From NCBI RefSeq assembly GCF_017308075.1, contig NZ_JAFKFX010000028.1:124001-188000 (forward strand): a DNA stretch of 64,000 nt, read 5' to 3'. A model generated the notes under the pieces. That model made no database searches and was not told the origin of the DNA. It saw only the letters and a program-made list of their open reading frames with translations. Both the position numbers and the translations under genes were made by a program. Source of the stretch: Allobosea sp. Its GTDB lineage: Bacteria > Pseudomonadota > Alphaproteobacteria > Rhizobiales > Beijerinckiaceae. Below are positions 1 through 8,382 of the stretch, piece by piece (the first letter of the stretch is position 1; every line of letters starts with the position of its first letter).

Positions 1-408
1 GCCGACCGCGCCGACGACATCGTCGCCGACCTTGACCGGCACGCCGCCGCCGAGCAGCAGGAAGCCGGGGATATGCACGAGATTGCGGGCGCCGGCATTG
101 TTCGCGGCGGCTTCGGCCATGGCGCCGGTGTTCGAGCGGGCCGAGGCCGAGGTGAAGGCCTTGGCGCGGCTGGCTTCGAGGGTGTGCGGGCCGGCCCGGT
201 CGGCGCGGACCATGGCGCGCACCACGCCCTGGCGATCGACCACGGTCGCGGTGACATTGAAGTTCTTGGCGGCGCAGGCCGCGACGGTCGCCTGGGCGAG
301 CTCGACGGCGATGGCGGAGGGCAGGACGCGCTCCTGCGGCACCTGGGCCTGGGCGAGGGCCGGCAGGGCGACGGCGGCGGAAATCAGGACGAGACGGGCG
401 AAGGACAT
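1..408 (-). CDS. GlcG/HbpS-family exported protein (3' end outside window)
   Basis: Only the first 136 codons are visible; the gene reads leftwards and runs off the window. The product opens with a Sec-type signal peptide (hydrophobic ISAAVALPALA then QAQ) and continues with the GlcG/HbpS alpha/beta fold: VVDRQGVVRAMVRADRAG, an AFTSASARSNT helix and a glycine-rich FLLLGGGVPV strand. Members of this family bind haem or small organic cofactors; in Streptomyces, HbpS partners a two-component system. Here a FixJ-type two-component pair lies directly upstream on the same strand, suggesting a functional link. The ATG at 406-408 has a GAGGAG ribosome-binding site about six bases upstream. The ligand cannot be deduced. 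Confidence 0.85.
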   Translation of the reverse strand, partial: MSFARLVLISAAVALPALAQAQVPQERVLPSAIAVELAQATVAACAAKNFNVTATVVDRQGVVRAMVRADRAGPHTLEASRAKAFTSASARSNTGAMAEAAANNAGARNLVHIPGFLLLGGGVPVKVGDDVVGAVG

Positions 409-501
409 GGCGAACTCCTCTGACGGCCACCGAGGGTGGCGGCGTGAGAGGAGAATGGCGAAGCCACCCGGCCGCGTGCATCCGGGTGATCGACGCGCGG
501 C

Positions 502-519
502 ATCGGTAGTTCTACCGAT
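502..519. promoter_or_regulatory. Perfect inverted repeat, candidate operator
   Basis: The sequence ATCGGTAGTTCTACCGAT has perfect 8-base arms and a 2-base centre. It overlaps the stop codon of the response-regulator gene and lies about 95 bases upstream of the GlcG/HbpS start. Size and symmetry fit a dimeric LuxR-type DNA-binding domain, so it may be the site through which the neighbouring response regulator controls the exported protein. That assignment is inference. Confidence 0.45.
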
Positions 520-1120
520 CGGCGCCCTGCAGATGCAGCCGGACCATCTCGGCGAGCGAGCTGGTTTCGAGCTTTTCGGCGAGATGGGCGCGATGCGTGT
601 CGACCGTCCGCGGCGAGATGCCGAGCCGGCGCGCCGCCTCCTTGCTCGAATGGCCCTCGGCGATCAAGGCGAGGATTTCGCGCTCGCGTTCGGAAAGCCG
701 CTCCAGCCGCTGCCGTGCGGAAGAGGCATCCGCTTCCGCCGCGAGCATCGCCTCCAGCCGGGCGAGGGCGGCCTGGACCGTGTCGATCAGCACCTGTTCG
801 TCGATCGGCTTGGTCAGGAAATCGGCCGCGCCATTGCGGAAGGCGACGCGGCAGGCCTCGACATCGCCATGGCCGGTGATCACGATCGCCGGCCAGCGGC
901 AGCGGCTCGCAGCGAGGCGCTCCTGCAGCTTCAGCCCGGTCAGGCGCGGCATCCGGATATCGGTGACGATGCAACCGGGCGGCAGGCCGGGCAGGGCGTC
1001 CAGGAAGGCGAGCGCATCCTGATAGCCCCGGACGTCCAGTCCGACGGTGCGCAGCAGGAAGCCGAGCGCCTCCCGCACCTCCCAATCATCGTCGATCAGG
1101 TGGACGAGGCGCAGGCTCAT
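512..1120 (-). CDS. FixJ/NarL-type response regulator
   Basis: A 202-residue two-domain response regulator. The N-terminal receiver has the acidic pocket D10-D12, the phospho-acceptor Asp at 54 (VTDIRMP) and the conserved Lys in LTKPID. The C-terminal LuxR-type helix-turn-helix (LSEREREILALIAEG, then RRLGISPRTVDTHRAH) is typical of the FixJ branch. The gene overlaps the upstream sensor-kinase gene by four bases (ATGA), so the two are translationally coupled and form a cognate pair. Likely role is transcription activation of nearby genes, with the exported GlcG/HbpS-family gene the first candidate. Confidence 0.93.
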   Translation of the reverse strand: MSLRLVHLIDDDWEVREALGFLLRTVGLDVRGYQDALAFLDALPGLPPGCIVTDIRMPRLTGLKLQERLAASRCRWPAIVITGHGDVEACRVAFRNGAADFLTKPIDEQVLIDTVQAALARLEAMLAAEADASSARQRLERLSEREREILALIAEGHSSKEAARRLGISPRTVDTHRAHLAEKLETSSLAEMVRLHLQGADR

Positions 1121-2625
1121 TCGGCGGCCTCGCGGCGGATCGCTTCGGCCGCCAAAGGCAGGCGGCAGCTGAACACGGCGCCGCCTGCAGCGGCGTTGCC
1201 GCCGTCCAGCGTTCCGCCGAAGCGCTCGATCAGCCGGTTGCAGAGCGCAAGGCCGAGCCCGAGCCCGCCGGGCTTGGTGGTGAAGAAGGGCTCGAACAGC
1301 CGCGCCTGCGCATCCGGAGGGAGCCCGGGGCCGCTATCGGCGACGCTGAGCACGGCCTGTCCCGCTTCCGTCGCCACGGCGATCGTGACGATCCGCTCGC
1401 CCTTCGCCTCCGCGACCGCGTCGAGCCCGTTGCGGCCGAGATTGAAGACGACCTGTTCGAGCTGGACCCGGTCGGCCCGGACCAGTGGCCGGCTGCCATC
1501 GTTCTCGACCTTGAGCGAGCTGCCGGCCGGCAAGGCTCCTGTCGTCAGCAGATGGGCGACCTCGCGCGCAAGCTCGGCGAGATCGACGATTTCGAGATCG
1601 GGCTCGGACTTGCTGATCCAGGCCCGCAGCCGCCCGAGGATCTCACCCGCGCGCTTGGCGTTGCGCGCAATCGCGTCGAGGGCCGGCGCGAGCGTGGCGG
1701 GCTCGACCCCGGGACGCTGGACGAGGCGCTGGCCGGCCTGGGCATGGCTCAGGATCGCGGTCAGCGGCTGCGTCAGCTCATGGGCGATGCCGGAGGCGAG
1801 CTCGCCCATGGCGTTGACCCGGCCGGCATGGGCGAGCCTTGCATCCTGAGCTGCCAGGGCGGCTTTGCGCGCGGCTTCGCTCGCCCGGGCCCGGGCTTCG
1901 AGCAGCCGGTCGACGAGCAGCGCGCCGAGCGCGGTCAGCAGGGCCGCGACGATGAGAAAGGCCGGCGGCGGTGTCGGCCATCTCGGCACCGTGGTGGCCA
2001 GGCTGAGCCGCAGTGGCTGGGTCCGGCTGGCAATATCGGCGCTGAAGGCGGCCTTCTTGCCCGCCTGCGCGTGCTCCGCGAGCCCGAGCTCGGCGCGGGC
2101 GCCCTCCGGCAGTGCCACGTCGCTGGCTGCAAGCCGGGCGATGTCGATGACGAGCGCGATGGCATAGTGACCGACGCCATCCGTCAGGGCGCGCTTGACC
2201 AGGAGCAGCTTCGTCCCGTCGTCGATGGCGCGGGTCCGTACTGTCGCGCCGGAGGCCTGTGCCGCTTCGGCTGCGACGATGGCCGGGTCGGTCACATCGA
2301 GCAGCGAAGCCGGTGGCGTGGTGGCGAGATCGACGACGTCGATCCCGACGATGCGCGGATAGAAGCGCGTGATGCTGGCGGCGACCTGCTCGACCGTCGC
2401 GATCGGCGCGGGGTCGGCGGCCTGGACCAGGGCGGAGAGACTGGTCAGATGCGCGTCGTGCTGGTCGGCCCGCTGCGAGATCAGGCGATGCAGGGTCTGC
2501 CCGGCTTTGGCGAGTTCGGCCGCGGCCTGCTGGCGCAGCAAGAGCGAGGAGAGCACGCAGGCAAGGCCGAACAGCGCGACTGCCGACAGGAGGGTGATGC
2601 TGCGGCGCCGCGTTCCCGTCATCAT
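1117..2625 (-). CDS. Membrane sensor histidine kinase
   Basis: About 502 residues. Two membrane segments (roughly 10-30 and 221-239) bracket a periplasmic sensor region of about 190 residues that I do not recognise. The cytoplasmic part has a HisKA domain with the phospho-His in ELASGIAHELTQP (about residue 282), an N box (FNLGRNGLDAV), and ATP-lid glycine motifs (VADSGPGLP, GGLGLGLAL). The H-box resembles kinases that pair with FixJ-type regulators, matching its downstream neighbour. The start at 2625 was chosen over an in-frame codon further upstream because a GGAAGA ribosome-binding site directly precedes the ATG-ATG pair. Confidence 0.92.
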   Translation of the reverse strand: MMTGTRRRSITLLSAVALFGLACVLSSLLLRQQAAAELAKAGQTLHRLISQRADQHDAHLTSLSALVQAADPAPIATVEQVAASITRFYPRIVGIDVVDLATTPPASLLDVTDPAIVAAEAAQASGATVRTRAIDDGTKLLLVKRALTDGVGHYAIALVIDIARLAASDVALPEGARAELGLAEHAQAGKKAAFSADIASRTQPLRLSLATTVPRWPTPPPAFLIVAALLTALGALLVDRLLEARARASEAARKAALAAQDARLAHAGRVNAMGELASGIAHELTQPLTAILSHAQAGQRLVQRPGVEPATLAPALDAIARNAKRAGEILGRLRAWISKSEPDLEIVDLAELAREVAHLLTTGALPAGSSLKVENDGSRPLVRADRVQLEQVVFNLGRNGLDAVAEAKGERIVTIAVATEAGQAVLSVADSGPGLPPDAQARLFEPFFTTKPGGLGLGLALCNRLIERFGGTLDGGNAAAGGAVFSCRLPLAAEAIRREAAE

Positions 2626-2718
2626 TCTTCCGCCATCCTCCCACCGGCCAGCTCCCGGTGAGCCGAAGATAGCGGCTTTCCGGCGGGGCTGCACGGGCTC
2701 GCGGCTGCCGTGGCGGCG

Positions 2719-3693
2719 CTAGGTTTCCGCCAGGCCAGAAAGCGGCGCCCGCAGCGACAACACGATGCCTTCGGCCGCATAATCGGTCTGGGCCGTGCCG
2801 CCGAGATAGCTGCCGAGTGCCTTCTCGATCATCTGCGAGCCGAAGCCGCGCCGGGTCGGCGGTGCGACCAGCGGGCCGCCGCGCTCCTGCCAGCGAAACA
2901 GCATGTCTCCGGCCTCGAGCTGCCAGGCTATCTCGACGCGGCCGGCTTCATGGGACAGCGCGCCGTATTTGATGGCGTTGGTGCCAAGCTCGTGGGTGGC
3001 CAGCGCCATGGCCAGGGCGCATTTCGGCGACAACGCGACGGCCGGGCCGGCAATCGCGATGCGCGCGCCGAAGCGATGGGGCGCCAGCACGACTTCGACG
3101 AGCTGTTTCAGGTCGGCGCCATGCCGGCTCGCCGACAGCAAGAGGTCCTGCGCCGTGCCCAGCGCTCGCAGGCGGTCGAGCAGGCGGGGCTTGGCGGTCT
3201 CGATCGGCTCGTCGCCCTGGCGCAAGGTCTGGTTGACGATGCTCTGCACCATGGCGAGCAAGTTCTTGATGCGGTGGTTGAGTTCGCCGGCGAGCAAGCG
3301 ATAGCGCTCTTCGCTGGCCCTGAGTTCGGTGATGTCGCGCGAGACCGAGAGAATGGCCTCCGGTCTGCCGTCCGGCCCGATGATCGGCGAGACTTGCACG
3401 TCCCAATAGCGCAGATTGCCGGCGGTGGTGTTCGCCGGGCCCTGGAAGCGATAGCTCTTGCCGTCGCGCGCCGCTGCGATCGCCGCCCTGGTCTCGGCCG
3501 CACCGGCATCGTCCCAGAAGTCTGGCCAGGCGCAGCCGCGGATCGCCTCGAAGTCCGTGACCTCCATGACACGCTGACCGCCTTCGCTCATGAAGGTGAG
3601 CCTGCCCTCGAGATCGAGCACCTTGATGCAGTCATCCGATGCCGCGAGCACCGCGCGCATGAGGCGCGCATCCTTGTCTACCTGTGTCGGCAC
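2719..3693 (-). CDS. PAS-domain HWE-family sensor histidine kinase
   Basis: 324 residues, with no membrane segment. A PAS/PAC domain occupies about residues 10-130 (DDCIKVLDLEGRLTFMSEGG, later DVQVSPIIGPDGRPEAILSVSRD in part). The kinase core begins with the HWE/HisKA_2 H-box ELNHRIKNLLAMVQSI and continues to the ATPase half with ATHELGTNAIKYGALS and a GFGSQMIE motif. HWE kinases are abundant in Hyphomicrobiales and often feed the general stress response or light and redox signalling. No response regulator is adjacent apart from the upstream FixJ-type pair, so its partner is unknown. It is transcribed divergently from the DeoR-type gene. Confidence 0.92.
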   Translation of the reverse strand: MPTQVDKDARLMRAVLAASDDCIKVLDLEGRLTFMSEGGQRVMEVTDFEAIRGCAWPDFWDDAGAAETRAAIAAARDGKSYRFQGPANTTAGNLRYWDVQVSPIIGPDGRPEAILSVSRDITELRASEERYRLLAGELNHRIKNLLAMVQSIVNQTLRQGDEPIETAKPRLLDRLRALGTAQDLLLSASRHGADLKQLVEVVLAPHRFGARIAIAGPAVALSPKCALAMALATHELGTNAIKYGALSHEAGRVEIAWQLEAGDMLFRWQERGGPLVAPPTRRGFGSQMIEKALGSYLGGTAQTDYAAEGIVLSLRAPLSGLAET

Positions 3694-3751
3694 GTGCGCG
3701 CTTTCGACCTCTGGGGCTATTCTCGTCCAGTTCGACCGCTACAGCATTGCT

Positions 3752-3776
3752 TGTCAAACCAGCATGTCTTTTGACA
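3752..3776. promoter_or_regulatory. Inverted repeat in divergent promoter region
   Basis: TGTCAAA at 3752-3758 and TTTGACA at 3770-3776 form a perfect 7-base inverted repeat with an 11-base spacer in the 174-base gap between the HWE kinase and the DeoR-type regulator. The arms also contain outward-facing TTGACA boxes, which could serve as -35 elements for each gene. I found no convincing -10 boxes at standard spacing. Confidence 0.4.
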
Positions 3777-3867
3777 GGTTTTCCCGTCTCGTCGTCGGTG
3801 GCGGGGCGGCGATTGACGCGAGCCCCCGGTCCCGTCAGCTTGGCGCGATCCCGAAGGAGCCTCGCCC

Positions 3868-4647
3868 ATGGAAAGCCTGACGCCGCGCCAGCGCGAGATC
3901 GTGACGCTGGCGCGCAGCCAGGGCCGGGTCAGCGTCGAGGAACTGGCGGCGCGCTACGAGGTCAGCGTCCAGACCATCCGCAAGGATCTCAACCAGCTCT
4001 GCGAGCAGCGCGTGATGTCGCGCGTCCATGGCGGCGCGGTCGTCGCTTCCAGCGTCGAGAATCTCGCCTATGAGGCGCGCCGCTTCATCGCCGGCGAGGA
4101 AAAGGCGGCGATCGGCCGCGCGGCCGCGGCGCTGATCCCCAATGACGCCTCGCTCTTCATCAATATCGGTACGACCACGGAGGAGGTCGCTCGCGCGCTG
4201 ACCGACCATCAGGGCCTTCTCGTGATCACCAACAACCTGCATGTCGCGACGCTGCTCTATCCGCATCCGCGCATCGAAGTGATCGTTGCGGGCGGCCCGG
4301 TCCGACGCTCGGATGGTGGGGTCATCGGAGCGGCGGCGATCGACCTGATCCGCCAGTTCAAGGTCGATTATGCCGTGATCGGCACCTCGGCCATCGACGA
4401 GGAAGGTGCGCTGCTCGACTTCGACTATCGCGAGGTGCGCGTCTCTCAGGCCATCATCGAGAACGCCCGGCAATGCCTGCTCGTCGCCGACAGCACCAAG
4501 TTCGAGCGCTCGGCTCCCGTCCGCATCGCCCATCTGCGCGATGTCGACGTCTTCGTCACCGACCGTCTGGAAGCCGAGCCGCTGCGCGAGCTCTGCCGCA
4601 GCGAGGGCGTCGAACTGGTCGAGACCGCCGCCAAGGCCTCGTCCTAA
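3868..4647 (+). CDS. glpR: DeoR-family repressor, GlpR type
   Basis: 259 residues with the DeoR layout: an N-terminal helix-turn-helix (LTPRQREIVTLARSQGRV, then YEVSVQTIRKDLNQL, then HGGAVV) followed by the DeoRC sugar-phosphate sensor domain (FINIGTTTEEVARAL, GGPVRRSDGGVIGAAA). The gene lies directly upstream of glpD on the same strand, which supports a glycerol-3-phosphate-responsive repressor. The ATG has an AAGGAG ribosome-binding site at good spacing. Other DeoR branches share this architecture, so the effector is inferred from context. Confidence 0.85.
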   Translation: MESLTPRQREIVTLARSQGRVSVEELAARYEVSVQTIRKDLNQLCEQRVMSRVHGGAVVASSVENLAYEARRFIAGEEKAAIGRAAAALIPNDASLFINIGTTTEEVARALTDHQGLLVITNNLHVATLLYPHPRIEVIVAGGPVRRSDGGVIGAAAIDLIRQFKVDYAVIGTSAIDEEGALLDFDYREVRVSQAIIENARQCLLVADSTKFERSAPVRIAHLRDVDVFVTDRLEAEPLRELCRSEGVELVETAAKASS

Positions 4648-4670
4648 AGCAGGCTTCGCTTTGACCTGTC

Positions 4671-4812
4671 GTCATTCAGGACAAGCTGCGAAGCCGCGCA
4701 GCTCCGGAATCCATCATAGAGCGCTGCTGCCTTACGGTGGTTTCCGGCATTCCGCGGAGTTTATCCTTGGGCTGGCCAGAGGCCGGACCCGAGGGCTCCA
4801 GCCGGAATGACC
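4671..4812. repeat. Dispersed palindromic repeat (GTCATTC...GGAATGAC type)
   Basis: Most of the glpR-glpD gap is filled by a composite repeat. It begins GTCATTCAGG, has an internal CTCCGGAATCCATC segment and closes with CCGGAATGACC. The outer ends are inverted copies of each other. It resembles the element at 10142-10280 and codes for nothing. The promoter-like sequence for glpD lies to its right. Confidence 0.6.
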
Positions 4813-4869
4813 TTGGGATTTGATCGGCACGCGCTTCATGCGGGAGAGCTGTTAGAAGCAAGGGGGCGG

Positions 4870-4911
4870 TTTCGTTTTAAATTTCGCTTTTACATTGCAC
4901 GCAAGTAAAGC
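4870..4911 (+). promoter_or_regulatory. Candidate GlpR operator/promoter region of glpD
   Basis: An AT-rich island in GC-rich DNA directly upstream of glpD. It holds two direct TTTCG-plus-T-run units (4870-4878 and 4882-4890) and an imperfect inverted repeat, GCTTTTAC at 4886-4893 against GTAAAGC at 4905-4911. DeoR/GlpR proteins bind TTCG-containing repeats of this kind, and the repressor gene is immediately upstream. Binding is inferred. Confidence 0.5.
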
Positions 4912-4968
4912 GCGCATTATCTATCCTGATGCGGGCGGGGTCCGAAGCTCCCTGCCGGGAGGGTAATC

Positions 4969-6498
4969 GTGTCGACTCCGGTCTTCGATGTCGCCATCAT
5001 CGGCGGTGGCGTGAATGGTTGCGCGATCGCCCGCGATGCTGCTGGCCGCGGTGCCTCGGTCGTCCTGTTCGAGCAGGGCGACCTTGCCGGCGCCACCTCC
5101 TCGGCCTCGACCAAGCTGATCCATGGCGGCCTGCGCTATCTCGAGCATTACGAGTTCCGGCTGGTGCGCGAGGCGCTCACCGAGCGCGAGGTGATCTGGC
5201 GTGCCGCGCCGCATATCGTGCGCCCGCTACGCTTCGTCCTGCCGCATCACGAAGGCCTGCGGCCCTGGTGGCTGCTGCGGCTCGGCCTCTTCCTTTACGA
5301 CCATCTTGGCGGCCGCAAACTCCTGCCGGCGACGCGTTCGCTCGATCTGCGCCGCGACGAGGCCGGCAAGCCGCTGCAGCCGCGCTTCAGCCGCGGCTTC
5401 GAATATTCCGATTGCTGGGTCGACGATGCGCGCCTCGTCGTGCTCAACGCCCGCGATGCGGCCGAGCACGGTGCGCAGATCCTGACGCGGACCCGCGTCA
5501 TCGGCGCGCGCCGCCAGGGCGATCACTGGCTGGTCGAGACCGAGGCCGCGGATGGAATGAGGGCACAGACGGCGGCCCGGACCCTGGTCAACGCCGCCGG
5601 CCCCTGGGTGGCCGAGGTGCTCAACGGCGTCGCTCCGAGTGAGCAGTCTGCCGCGGTCAGGCTGGTCCAGGGCAGCCATATCGTCGTGCCGCGCCTGTTC
5701 GAGCACGACCGCTGCTACATCTTCCAGAATGCCGATGGCCGCATCATCTTCGCGATCCCCTATGAGGGCGATTTCACCCTGATCGGCACCACCGATCGGG
5801 ATTATCGCGCCGATCCGGCCAAGGTCGCCGCCAGCGAGGAGGAGATCGCCTATCTCTGCTCCGCGGCCAGCGAGTACTTCCGCAAGCAGATCCGGCGCGA
5901 GGACGTGGTCTGGACCTATTCCGGGGTGCGGCCGCTCTATGATGACGGCGCCAGCAAGGCCCAGGAGGCGACGCGCGATTATGTGCTGAAGCTCGACGAG
6001 CCGGCGGGCTCCGCCCCGCTGCTCTCGGTCTTCGGCGGCAAGATCACGACCTCGCGCCGCCTGGCAGAGGCGGCGGTCGAAAAGCTCGCGGCAGCCGTGC
6101 CGGCGCTTCGCGCCGCGCCCTGGACTGCCGGGGCGCCGCTTCCCGGCGGCGATTTCCCGGTCCAGGGCTTCGAGGCTTTGGTCGAGCGGATCTGCACGGC
6201 GCGGCCCTGGCTCGCCAGGCCGCTGGCACGCCGCCTGGCGCGTGCCTATGGCACCCGCACTGAGCGCCTGCTGGAAGGCGCGGCCTCGATGGCCGATCTC
6301 GGCCGGAACTTCGGCGCCGACCTGACGGAACGCGAGGTCGATTGGCTGATGGTGCAGGAATGGGCGGTAACCGCCGAGGACGTGCTGTTCCGGCGCAGCA
6401 AGCTCGGCCTGCGGCTCTCGGCCGAGCAGCGGCGGGCGCTCGACGACTACATGGCGTCGCAGCGTAGCGCCGCGCCCGTGCTGGCCGCGCAGGGGTGA
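4969..6498 (+). CDS. glpD: Aerobic glycerol-3-phosphate dehydrogenase
   Basis: 509 residues, the usual length for GlpD. This FAD enzyme oxidises sn-glycerol-3-phosphate to dihydroxyacetone phosphate at the inner membrane and passes electrons to quinone. The N-terminal dinucleotide fold is clear (AIIGGGVNGCAIARDAAGRG), followed by the family signature around SSASTKLIHGGLRYLEHYEF and a C-terminal FAD-contacting FGGKITTSRRLAE. A C-terminal GlpD domain follows. The start is a GTG at 4969 preceded by GGGAGGG. The upstream DeoR-type gene is the probable regulator. No kinase or facilitator gene is in the window. Confidence 0.95.
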   Translation: MSTPVFDVAIIGGGVNGCAIARDAAGRGASVVLFEQGDLAGATSSASTKLIHGGLRYLEHYEFRLVREALTEREVIWRAAPHIVRPLRFVLPHHEGLRPWWLLRLGLFLYDHLGGRKLLPATRSLDLRRDEAGKPLQPRFSRGFEYSDCWVDDARLVVLNARDAAEHGAQILTRTRVIGARRQGDHWLVETEAADGMRAQTAARTLVNAAGPWVAEVLNGVAPSEQSAAVRLVQGSHIVVPRLFEHDRCYIFQNADGRIIFAIPYEGDFTLIGTTDRDYRADPAKVAASEEEIAYLCSAASEYFRKQIRREDVVWTYSGVRPLYDDGASKAQEATRDYVLKLDEPAGSAPLLSVFGGKITTSRRLAEAAVEKLAAAVPALRAAPWTAGAPLPGGDFPVQGFEALVERICTARPWLARPLARRLARAYGTRTERLLEGAASMADLGRNFGADLTEREVDWLMVQEWAVTAEDVLFRRSKLGLRLSAEQRRALDDYMASQRSAAPVLAAQG

Positions 6499-6523
6499 GG
6501 CCGGCGGCGCTCGTCGAAGGGCG

Positions 6524-6931
6524 CTACTCGGCCTTTGCCGCGGCGGGATCCATCCAGAATGCCTCCCAGACATGGCCATCGAGGTCGCGGAAGGCGCGGC
6601 CATACATGAAACCGTGCTCCTGCGGCTCGCTGAAAGTGCTCCCACCGGCCGCGAGCGCCGCCTTGACGATGGCGTCGACCGCCGCGCGATCGTCGCGTGA
6701 GAGCGCGATCAGCATCTCCGTCGTCTTGTCCGTGTCGGCGATAGGCTTTGGCGAGAAGCCGGCGAACTTCGCATGGGTCAGCAGCATCACGAAGATGGTG
6801 TCGCTGATCACCATGCAGGCGCCGGTCTCGTCGCTGAACTGCGGGTTGAACGAGAATCCGAGCGCTTCGAAGAAGGCCATCGACTTGGCGAGGTCCTTCA
6901 CCGGCAGGTTGACGAAGATCATCTGAGGCAT
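6524..6931 (-). CDS. VOC-family (glyoxalase-fold) protein
   Basis: 135 residues with one VOC module: an opening beta strand and helix (IFVNLPVKDLAKSMAFFEAL) and a closing RDLDGHVWEAFWMDP strand whose Glu is a typical metal ligand. It resembles the lactoylglutathione-lyase-like proteins often annotated as YaeR or PhnB type; the substrate cannot be read from the sequence. The ATG at 6929-6931 has an AAGGAG site upstream. It sits downstream of a MarR-family gene on the same strand with an 82-base gap and may be co-transcribed. Confidence 0.85.
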   Translation of the reverse strand: MPQMIFVNLPVKDLAKSMAFFEALGFSFNPQFSDETGACMVISDTIFVMLLTHAKFAGFSPKPIADTDKTTEMLIALSRDDRAAVDAIVKAALAAGGSTFSEPQEHGFMYGRAFRDLDGHVWEAFWMDPAAAKAE

Positions 6932-7013
6932 TGCGTGCTCCTTGGCGGCTTCGTTCTGGGTTCGGGACCGGGGTCGGCTGGAACGGCCAGTGGGGCGGGG
7001 CGATGTGGCGCGG

Positions 7014-7478
7014 CTATGACACGGCGATAAGCGCCTGTCGGAGCTTGGCCGGCTCGATCTCGGTGAGGCGGGCATCGACGGTATCATGCGTGCGCTGCCA
7101 GATCGGCACTGCTTCTGCCAGCAGCGCAAGTCCCTCCGGGGTAATTGCCAGAAGGCGGCTGCGGCGGTCTTTGTCACCGGGAGAGATCGCCACGAGGCCG
7201 CGCCGCTCGAGCGGCTTCAGTGCAGCGGTCAGGGTCGTGCGGTCCATGCCGAGCAAGCTGGCGACCGGGCCGATCGGCGGTGGTTCCGGCCGGTTCAGCG
7301 ACATCAGCAGCGAGAATTGCTGGTTGGTCAGCCCAAGTGGCCGCAACGCCTCGTCGAACAGCCGGGCCAGCGCCCGGGCTGCGCGCTGCATATGCAGGCA
7401 CAGGCAGTGGTCGCGCACATGCAGCGTGGTCGTGAACGGGACCGGCGATTCCGCTGGCATGAGGGCTGATTTTGACAT
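7014..7478 (-). CDS. MarR-family transcriptional regulator
   Basis: 154 residues with the MarR winged-helix fold: helix 1 (RAARALARLFDEALRPLGLT), recognition region (ASLLGMDRTTLTAALKPLER) and wing (GLVAISPGDKDRRSRLLAI). A cysteine pair, CLCLH near residues 25-29 in the first helix, could make it a thiol or oxidant sensor, but that is speculative. It is divergent from the DUF899 gene across a 67-base gap containing a perfect 12-base palindrome, the expected layout for a MarR repressor controlling itself and its neighbour. Confidence 0.9.
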   Translation of the reverse strand: MSKSALMPAESPVPFTTTLHVRDHCLCLHMQRAARALARLFDEALRPLGLTNQQFSLLMSLNRPEPPPIGPVASLLGMDRTTLTAALKPLERRGLVAISPGDKDRRSRLLAITPEGLALLAEAVPIWQRTHDTVDARLTEIEPAKLRQALIAVS

Positions 7479-7489
7479 TGTGCAATTAT

Positions 7490-7501
7490 GTTGATATCAA
7501 C
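7490..7501. promoter_or_regulatory. Perfect 12-base palindrome, candidate MarR operator
   Basis: GTTGATATCAAC is a perfect palindrome in the 67-base divergent gap between the MarR gene and the DUF899 gene, inside an AT-rich patch. MarR proteins typically bind short palindromes of this size. Binding by the adjacent MarR protein would repress both genes. Confidence 0.6.
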
Positions 7502-7545
7502 TCTTTAAGTCAAGAACAGGGGCGCAGCGCTGAAGGGAGAAAACC

Positions 7546-8280
7546 GTGCAGCATCATCAGCTTGCCTCTAAGGCCGAGTGGCTCGAAGCCCGCCGCGCGC
7601 TTCTGCGGCGCGAGAAGGAGTTCACCCGGCTGCGCGACGCGATCAATGCCGAGCGCCTGGCTCTGCCCTGGGTCAGGGTCGAGAAGGACTACGCCTTCGA
7701 CACGCCTTCCGGACGGCGCAGCCTGGCGGAACTGTTCGACGGCCGCAGTCAGCTCATGATCTACCATTTCATGTTCGGGCCGGACTGGGAGGCCGGCTGC
7801 CCGGGTTGCTCCTTCATGGCCGATCATTTCGACGGGACCCTGCCGCATCTCAACAATCATGACGTCACGCTGGTCGCGGTCTCGCGGGCGCCGCTCGCGA
7901 AGCTCGAGACCTACAGGAAGCGGATGGGCTGGAGCTTCCCCTGGGTCTCGTCCTTCGGCGGCGACTTCAATGCCGATTTCCACGTCTCCTTCACCAAGGA
8001 GGAATTGGCGAGCGGCAGCGTCGCGTACAATTTCACGCAGACGCCCTCGGAGCAGGCCTTCGACGAGCTGCCGGGCATGAGCGCCTTCAGTCGCGGCGAG
8101 CAGGGAGAGGTGTTCCACACCTACTCCTCCTATGCCCGCGGCGGCGAGGAACTGCTTTCGACGCTGATGATCCTCGACCGCGCGCCCAGGGGCCGCAACG
8201 AGACGTCGACGCTCAGCTTCGTCAAGCGCCATGACGAGTACGAGGAGCCGGCACGGGCCCACGCCTGCTGCGCCGCCTGA
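7546..8280 (+). CDS. DUF899 thioredoxin-fold protein
   Basis: 244 residues matching the DUF899 family. It opens with the characteristic EWLEARRALLRREKEFTRLRD, has YAFDTPSGRRSLAELFDGRS, and carries the fold's MFGPDWEAGCPGCSFMADHF segment with a CPGC pair in the thioredoxin-like position. The protein ends HACCAA, an extra vicinal Cys pair. The biochemical role of DUF899 is unknown; a thiol-disulphide or peroxiredoxin-like function is often suggested. The gene faces away from the MarR gene and is probably its target. Confidence 0.85.
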   Translation: MQHHQLASKAEWLEARRALLRREKEFTRLRDAINAERLALPWVRVEKDYAFDTPSGRRSLAELFDGRSQLMIYHFMFGPDWEAGCPGCSFMADHFDGTLPHLNNHDVTLVAVSRAPLAKLETYRKRMGWSFPWVSSFGGDFNADFHVSFTKEELASGSVAYNFTQTPSEQAFDELPGMSAFSRGEQGEVFHTYSSYARGGEELLSTLMILDRAPRGRNETSTLSFVKRHDEYEEPARAHACCAA

Positions 8281-8382
8281 AGCGGTGAGCCACGGAACGC
8301 GCGCATAGGGTTGGTAGGGTGTCCGCCTCCTCGTGAGGATGGACTTGGGGCGCGCGATTTTCGAAAGCTGCGACGGTCGCTG

